IMG/VR virus record: IMGVR_UViG_3300047478_000291 | Span: 1-30,291 of that record | DNA: 30,291 nt | Direction: 5' to 3' (one strand) | DNA from: a virus | Part shown: piece after piece, positions 1-9,000 of the stretch | Numbering within the stretch: the stretch's first letter is position 1 | How the letters are laid out: every line of letters begins with the position of its first letter | Made by a program: the position numbers and the translations under genes | Notes under the pieces: generated by a model | Told to the model about the DNA's origin: nothing | The model's input: only the letters and a program-made list of their open reading frames with translations | Databases searched by the model: none

Positions 1-3000
1 CGACAATATTGTCTTTGACGTCCTTATTCATGTCATCGAATGCGCCTTGTGCAAGAAGTATAGCGATTTGCACTGCGGCCATTGTCTGCTGCAATTCAAA
101 TTGCTGCTTGGCAAAGCCAGCTTGTGCAGCAATAGCTTCTCGTTGAAGTTTCTGTTGCTCTACCCAGAATGCGCGTTGCATGGCCTGAGACTCTTCTTGC
201 ATTTTCTTGCTAGCCTCGAAGAAGGCCTCTGCGCTTTCAAGTTGCTCTAGTTGAAATGCTCTATTTTCCTCGAACTGGTTCTTCTGGGTTTGGAATCGCT
301 CGTCTTCCATGTTCCAGAGTTCCTGCTGTCTCTCTTTCTGTTTCTCTATTTGAGCATCTTCCTGATCGTGTACCGTAGTGGCGCGGCCCATCTGGCGCTC
401 TGCCAGTCTTCGCTGGCGTCCAGTCATGAAGCGTACGTCCTCCTGGAAGTCCTGCTGTTGCCACTGCCATGCCTGTCCACGCTGTTGAGCGTTGTATTGC
501 CAGTCCTGCTGAGTCCATCCACGCTGAGCCTGTACTTGCTGTTGCTGCTGAGCCATATTTGTATAAAATTGGCTGCTTTGAATATTCATTCCTTGACGCT
601 GAAACTCAAATTGTCTTTCCTGTTGAGCGAATCCAAGTTGCATCTGAGCGTCTTGCATACCCCAGAAGCCACCACCAGTAGATGTAAAGCTGCCAGCACC
701 AGGAACGTTCCATGAAGTAGGTCCAGTATTAAACCCGAATGGAGAACCAGTCTGAGGGTTAACCGTACCAGCGTATTGTTGTAAACCAACACCAGTCGTA
801 AAAGCGGAGGCGAGATTTAGTTGAGCGAGAGAGTTCCCGGCAGACGCCATAGATGCCTGATAGCTTAGCTGTGCCCCGTACAGATTCATACCCATCATAC
901 CACCAACATTTAGTCCTCCAGGAAGCTGATAGCCCTGACCGAATCCAGCCTGAACGGCGCCTGCGCTAATACCGGATCCTGCTGCTGGCATGAATTGACT
1001 ATAATCTTGATTCCATGATCCACCAAATATAGATTGGGCAACTTGTGCACTGCCCTGATTCCATGTGGCAAATGATGTCTGTCCATACGCAGTTCCATTA
1101 ACAGCACCTATCCCATTGGGTCCAACGAAATTGGTTCCAACAGTGCTGCCCATGGCCGCCTGATTCATACTAATAGGGGCGCCAGAATTGGTGACAAGGT
1201 TTTGACTTGCAAAGGCGTTCTGGATAAAGTCCGGATATCCCCTTGCGGCTGCTGTCGTTAATGCGTAGGGGGATAGTTGTGCTAGCCCCTGCATAAGATT
1301 GAATTGTCCTGGGGTTGCATTAGTCATCAGATCGGCATATCTATTAACGCCTGCGGCCATGGACGGATTTCTCATTACGGCTGGTTGAGATTGAATCCAA
1401 CTGGCTTGGGCGGCAGCGGACTGAGTTACATACTGCTGAGCGATACCCACATTTCCGCCATAAGACGGCAGGGCAGATGGAACAGTTCCACCATACGTAG
1501 CGGTCTGTTGTTCTATCTGACCGCGTAGATCCTGATATTGTAGCATAGCCGCGCCCGCGCCACCAGTAACTCTACTTAAATCGTATTCTGGACGCTCTAC
1601 GAGAACCCCACCCCTTCCGCGGGAAAATATCTGCTTACCGACAGTTGGTCTAATTTCATTTAACCAATCTCGCTGTTCTCTAGCGGACACGCCCTCTTGA
1701 GACCAATATTGTCGTAGTCTGGCGATAGTTTGACCAGGGCCCATGCTATATACATCCTGTTGAGCCTGAGCCATCTTAACCATTTCGGCTGTTGTTTGTC
1801 CAGCATTAACAGTGGTTCTATAGTCGGGACGCGGGGCCGCGATACCACCAGCACCTTGCATCTGGTAAGTTTGATTAAGAATAGTATTAACCTGATTTGC
1901 AAAGCCCCATGGAACAGCTTCCTGTGGAGTCATTGTTTCCGTGATAAATTTCGATGGAGCAGGAGTTGCTAGAATTGGCTCATAAGTTCCAGCCTTAGGA
2001 GTTATTCTAAGCTCTTCGTATGTAGCTCCACGATTGACCATTCCCTGAGCCTGCCACCTATTAAGGCTCTCCATTGCAGGGGTTAGTTCACGATCTCCTC
2101 TTTCTTTTGCCCACTTATCGAGAATCTCGTCTACGGTCGGTTTCCCGGATGCATAGTTTTCGCCTCTATCTCGTTTCATTTGCTCCGCAGCCCATGCAGT
2201 ATACTCCGGATTTGCGACCTCTCTGGTCGGAGGAGATAAAACAGGCATCTGTCCCTTGGTGCCAAGGGTACTCATGTATCCCTGAACGGATTGGGAATAA
2301 ATATCACCAGAAATATTTCCTGCATACTTCGCCCACTCCTGGGCTTGGGAGACCCATCCGGCCTGATCGGTTGCGGATAATCCTAGGGTTGCTCCAAAAT
2401 TACCAAGGCCTTGACCAAACTGAAGCCCCTGCAGAACAACGTTGCTCTGCTGGCTAGTCATGGGCATATTAGCTAAATTCATCATTTGCTGGCCCATAAC
2501 GCCACCCTGGTTCATCGCAAATTGGTTATATCCAAATACCTGACCCATGCTAGCAAGTGTTTCGGGTCTTGCAAATCCATATTGCCATTGCTGCGCTAGT
2601 TTTTCGTAGTCCTGGCCTTTCATGGAATTCTGAAGCATAAATGTCGCAACATCAATTGCAACTGGTTGTGTCTCTGGGTGTAGAGCGACCATTTGGGATG
2701 CATATGCAGGAGCGCCCTTAGAAACAACATCAGCAAGCGGTGCGTTTGTTCCAACGGGGCCCATCCCGAGTCTTGTAGCTTGCTCTACTGTTAGGTCCCC
2801 GCCCATTAATGCTCCCATGACCTGACGAGACTTTGGAGTCTCTTTTACATAGGAACCCCAATCTAGGAAGCGACTATTATCCTTTTTTGCACCAGAATAG
2901 AACGCCATGGCGGCAGCCATATTGTACTCTGCCTTATATTCTTCTGGCCGAAACTGTTTATCAACGGCCTCGGCAAGGGGAGCGGTTAAAGAAAAAGTTC

Positions 3001-6000
3001 TTCCGGACTGCTGTTGAGCCATCTTAAACGCAAGTGACCTAGGATCTGCAGCTTGGTTTAGGACATCTGCAATACCGCCAACAGCAAGAGCGCCAATCGT
3101 GAGGCCAAGTCCGCCACCTCCAGTCAGCCATTTTCCAGCCTTACTTTCTTTTCCAGTAATATCACCCAACCATTGGGTAGCAGCGAATGCGCCGATTCCC
3201 ATTTGAGCGGCACCACCAACTTCTCTTCCTATACCCTTAGAAGTGACCATCCCAAATACGTCCAAAGGTGACGTTGGCGTTCCATAGAGTCCGGACATAA
3301 TCGCGGATCTCTGCTGAGGAGTCATATAGCGCTCGCCAACACCAGATTCCCTGGCGGCACCCTCCGAAAACTGAGATCTTAGAGCTTGCGATTCCTGCAT
3401 ACCAGGAGCAAAACCACCAGTAGCAAGACCAAACATCGATCGCAAATACATAACGCCAAAGCCACCAAGCGCACGTCGGGCGACATGACCAATATCAGCC
3501 TGTTCGCTCTTGTAGTAGTCCTCAACTGATTTTTCGGCGGCTCCACCCTGCTTCAATAATCTCTGGGCTCCAGTAATTAATCCACGACCAGTCGCCTGCT
3601 CTTCTGGCGTTCCAGTAAGCATGGATCTCCCCTCTGATATAGCAACTTCTCCAAGTTGTTTGGTTCCATATCCCGCAGGAAGCTGAGCCGATCCACCAGT
3701 CTTGGCCAGAGTATTTTCGAGATCCATTATGGTGTTGCCAAGGGATTGGTTGAGTTCGGCTGCTCTGCCAACATCCTTCCACACCTCAGTGGCCTTCATA
3801 GCAATGGCACTGGTATCGTCCATTCTCTCGCCAACCTTCTTAAATGATTCCGCGAGTCTATCGGCTGTACCAGTCATGTTCTTTATCTGCTCTTCGGTCA
3901 TTGGAACGGCTTCTTTACCTCCACCAGTTCCACCTCCACCAGTTCCACTTCCGCCCTTACCACCACCGAGTTGTTCCCATAGGCTTTGCAGGGCAGTAAG
4001 ACCATGCGCAGCATGCGCAGCGTCCTGCTTGCTATCGGAGTATATTGCCTTAAGCTGCGCGGAACCAACCTTATCTGGAGCAGCAAGTAAATTCTCTCTA
4101 GCTTGAGCAACGCGACTCTGTTGGCCAGCAAGTTCCTTTACGCCAACTGCATTCACTGTTTCTTTGATTCGAGCAAGTAACTCTGGATTCTCCTTAAGTC
4201 TCTGTCTTACTAGTTCTGCCCCCGCGGTCTTTCCGGATATTAATCCCGCAACCGCAGCGGCTTCTCTGCTCTCGGATGTTTTGGATGCCCTAATCCCCTC
4301 GATATTTGTTTTCTCGTCATCGGATAGCGCCCGCTGCACCTCTTCGCTATTTATTAGTTCAGATAGACTCTGACTAATTCCAGGCGCAACTTTTTCATAT
4401 TGGGTCTGTGCGCTATACCATTCACTTACTAGCTTTCTCTTGGCCTCGAAATGTCCAGGAACGCGCCATCCATAGCCACCGTCGCCCTTGCTCTTATTGG
4501 GTGGACCGTTTTTCTTAGAAGATCCAGTTCCGGGAAGAGTAGGCGCATTGCCCTCCTCACTCTCACCTTCCTCACCGCTTTTATTGGCGAGGGTAATAGC
4601 ATTCTTCTTAAGATCTTCTTCAAAGAGATTGTTATTCGTCTCCGTCTCACTGGCTACATCAGATCCAGTGATACCCCTAGTGGATAATGAAATTTGCTGG
4701 CTTTTTTCACCCTCAGTTTTCGGGAGATGGGTAGCAAGCTCGTCGTGCTCTGCCTGTGATAAACCAATCTTTCCACCTTTGCCGACAATACTTGGATTGT
4801 GACCAAAGTTTCTTCTTAGGCCCTCGATGGCCACATCGGGATCAGTTCCACCCTCAACTTGTGATTGCAGATAGGCTATTTTTCCTTCGTGTGTTGAGAG
4901 ACTGGTTTCTAGTTCTTGGGGGGTAGGCGCAGATATACGACTGGGGGTAGAGGTTCGAGCTTCCCATTCCGAAATTCTCTCTCCGATATTCGCGGCACCT
5001 TTTTGTGCGCGCTTTGCTTTTTGCTCAATTGATTCACGACCTTGTTGCCCTGGCTCAAACTTACTTGCCGCGGCTTCGCCCCACCATCTCGATTCATATC
5101 GAAGGGCTGTGCCCTGCTTTATTTTTGCTTTCTCGTATTCTTCGGAACTGGTGATCGGCTTAATCGGATTTCTTAGATCACGAGTGATACTTTCAATATT
5201 GTTACTTTGTATACCAGCATCAGCCTTAAGCGCATTTGTAATAAAGGCCGACTCCTCGTCCGTAAGCGGCTCTACCTCATTATTTGCTTGCTGTGATCCC
5301 TTTCCGGGAGCGAGAGCGTTCACCTTAAGATCGGTAATAACCTCACCCCTAGTATTTACTATACGATCCTTATCCTCGACCACAGGCGAACTACCAGACA
5401 ACATATCAACATTCTTGCGATTTTCATCTAAAATATCCTGAACCCATTTCGGAACTGGTTGACCTGGAGTGCTAAATTTAGCGAAAGAGAATAGACGGGT
5501 CACGGATTCAACAATGCCCTTAGGAAGCCTGAACTCAGATATAGTCTTTAGAGTTCCGCGCTTATACGCATCGGTTGTACGTAAAATCTCTCCCTCGCTA
5601 AGCTTCTTGAGATCCATAATATTCTCTGGCATCTGCGACTTGATTTCCTCGACAACATCCTTAACCATTTTGTCTACAGAGCCCTTACCAATAAGAACAT
5701 TAAAGAGATGAGTGGCACTAAAAGTCTTGCCAATCTGAAGCATATGAGCATCTACATTGCCCTTGCCGATGGCGTTCATGACTCCCTCTACCCAATCATG
5801 CGCAAGAACAGGTGTGCCCTTACCCTCAGGAGTGCCACGGGCTTCGTCGTATTGCTTTTTGTAGTCCTCTAGAGTCGCTCTTAATTTATTTGGATTCTCT
5901 TTATAGGCCTCGATAATTCCATACTTATTGATAGCGGCCTGCCATTCACCAGATGCAAGTGTTTCTTTTCCACCATGCTTGGCCTCGGTAATAGTTAATC

Positions 6001-9000
6001 TACCCTTCTCGAGTTTAAGAAAATCGGGGATAAAGCGAATCTCTGTTCCTGCAATATTTGCAGTTATAGCACGCCCCTTTCCAACGTGCATGCCAAACTG
6101 TCCTTCTTTCTGGCGTTGGGCTATAATCTGTTCTGCTGCAGTACCCTCTTCGAGCGTAGCGCGATCTTCCTCATCGTAATCCCAGATATCAGTTGTTCTA
6201 TACTTGTCGCCAAGCTCATACATTTGCCCGACCCACTCTGCAGTAGCGCCAAGCATCTTTTGATATAAAAGTTTATGCCCACGAGCAGTCTTAACATTCA
6301 ATGATTCTACGCCAGCGGCAATACGAGCGAAGTCACTGGCACGCATACTACGCATACCCTGTCTGGCACGAGCTTGCATCATCTCCCTGCCAAGACCACC
6401 CCACTCTTTTTCAGTTTGAATCTCTATTGCATCATTGATGCCCATGTCCTGGGCAAAACCAGCTAGCCTTTGACCTTCCGGACCATTGGTAACAGTCGGA
6501 TCCGTTGAAGCATTCATGATATCGTTAATATCGTACTCGCGTATTCCACGACCAGTACGAATAGCCTTAAGAATACCAAGCGTGTTATTGATTCTATCGC
6601 GAAACGTTCCTCCATCAAAAGAGACATCTCTTAGCAAGTTTTCCTTAATATCAAGAGGGACATCCTTGCTGGCTTTTGCTGTTTGACGCAGGGAAAAGTC
6701 TACAATCGCTCCGAGAGGAGACTGAGCTTTGGCGATACGCTCAAGCAAACCCTTCCTTCCCGCAATACGAACGTATCTATCAATACCCTTGCTACCATCA
6801 ACGGTATCGATAATATCCTGGGCAAGCTCCGGGTCGTTAACACCACCAAAATACACACCCAACATCTGGTCGTTGAACGATTTTGATCTAGTATATGTGG
6901 ACAAGAACAGGTTCAGAATTTGTTCTCTTCGTGGAGTAACATCACCGCCCATACTCTCTTCTGGATTCGTAATTGTAGTCCAGTGCATCTTACCGCTCTC
7001 TGCTGGCAAACCAATGGAGTACCTATTGCCGCCATCAAGAGTTACCTTTAGGCTTTGAAAGAACTTTTCTAGTGGATCGCCCCTGGACGCGGCTTCGTTG
7101 GCTTCAAGAGATGACTGGACGTTCTGAATACCATAAGCTCCAAGGGCCCTGGTAAGAACATCCGATGTAATCCCCATAACAGCAACGGCTTCTTCCATCT
7201 GGCGAATTGTATTGTACGAGGAGGCGCGTCTCGCACGAATTTCGGACCACATCTGCGCTACATCATTTAGGACACCAGCGCGAACCCATCCAAAGTCGGC
7301 GGACTTCCCAGGCTTAAATCCCTCAGTGTAGGCTTCGTGAAAGTCTGCATAGTACTGACCAATATGAGAGTACTGCCGAACAAGATCCTCATTGTCACCA
7401 AGACCCTCCTTGAACTCCTTGATATATTCTGCGCCAGTCTTGCGCATAGCTTTTTGCCATTGGCTTGTCGCAGTGATCAAGTCCTTAACCTTGAGAACAC
7501 CAGCTTCTTTTTGCGTGATAAGTCCAGACCAAATAAGGGCCTTGTCAATATCGCGGTCGCCAATGCCAGACTCATGCATCCATCGGTTAACCCATATAGT
7601 TCCCTGTGCACTCGTGAGATCGGCATTTGGATCGTACCTGTCCCCATATTGTTTTCTGTATTGATCGGAGGTAAGAATCTTTACTGCATGAACTCCACCA
7701 ACAGATGGGATACGATGAAAGAACGCTGGAAGATATCCACGCTTTTTTACATTATCAATGAACTTCTTGGCGTCCTCTTCGACCTCCACTCCAGGCTGTT
7801 GCCATGCAAGTGCCTCGAGTTGAGCATCAGACATAACCGCTTCGTTTGGGGCTAGCTCATCGAGAATGTTATAGTTTCTCGAAATGGCAGCACCAGTACG
7901 AATAGTACTAAGAACCTTGTTGGCCTTGTTGCTTCTATCTATAAGACCGCTCTGGTAGTTTACAAATCTGCGATATGCAGAACCACCCTGTGCTCTCCCA
8001 GAGACTTCTGCATTTAATAAGTCGAGAACAGCAGACAGATATCTGGCAGACATACCAGTTGTAGCTTCACCAGTGGCTTTATTGTATTCATCGAGATACT
8101 GTGGAACATTGGTGGTTGGCATATATGCGCCAGTGCCCTTGAAGTAGAGCATATCAGTAAGGCTGCCGCCCTTTTTCTGGAGAATATCAGACAGCTTCTT
8201 TACTTGCTCAACACCAATCCCCTTGCCAGATAGATCGGATTGAGTCATATCGAGCTCTGCCATTATTTCTCTAGCAACCTTCTGGTCGATCATTAAAGTA
8301 TTCGGGGTTTTGTAGGTAGTACCAGTAAGGGCCTGATTTCTATACTTATCAGATTTAATAAGATCGACCCATGCCTTTACATTATTGCTTGGATCGCCAG
8401 CACCAAGAACACCCTTGCTTCCAGAAAGACCAAGGATACTCGCGAGTCCTGGGCCAGCAGCAGTATCAGGAAATGCTGCATTAAATTTTGCGACGGCCTG
8501 TGTGGGTATCTTGCCGCCACCCATAGGCCATTCCGCGGACACGCCAATAACTTTCGGCAGGATATAACTACCAGTTGGTATAGGGGTGCTTACTCTGAAT
8601 AGGCCTCCTGGCATCTCTTCGAATCTGATGTTATCCGTAGATGGATCGACAAGATTTCCCTCTTTATCGTGATACGTTGCCTTGAACTGGTCGACAGCTT
8701 CCTTTGTAAGAATTTCTGTCTGCATGCGCTCGCTAGGATTTGTGATACTATAAATACCAAACCTACGATAGTTGGCAAGTCTCTGGGTTGGATCTTGTTC
8801 ATCCAGAATTGTCTTGATGGCTTTTCCAATAATTTCCCGTGGAGTTTCGTACATCCTCTTGCCTTTAATAAGGCCAAGTGGACTGGGAAGAGACGCGTAC
8901 ATATTGGCGATATATTGTGGCGAAAGGTTTTGCGCAGAAATACGCCCACTCTGAACGTCCTTACGAACAATACGCTCGAGATCCGGATCGACAATGCTGA

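Noticed and set aside
251-715. Rightward frame of 154 codons, and similar rightward frames opposite the giant gene (for example 3702-4106 and 7337-7855).
   Set aside because: They are antisense shadows of one continuous minus-strand gene, with Leu/Ser-rich composition and no ribosome site.
7544-7558. DRDID (residues 1114-1118 of the giant protein), similar to the DxDxD metal site of two-barrel RNA polymerases.
   Set aside because: The conserved Gly before the last Asp is missing, and the flanking sequence (IDKALIWSGLITQKEAG) looks helical, not like a double-psi barrel.
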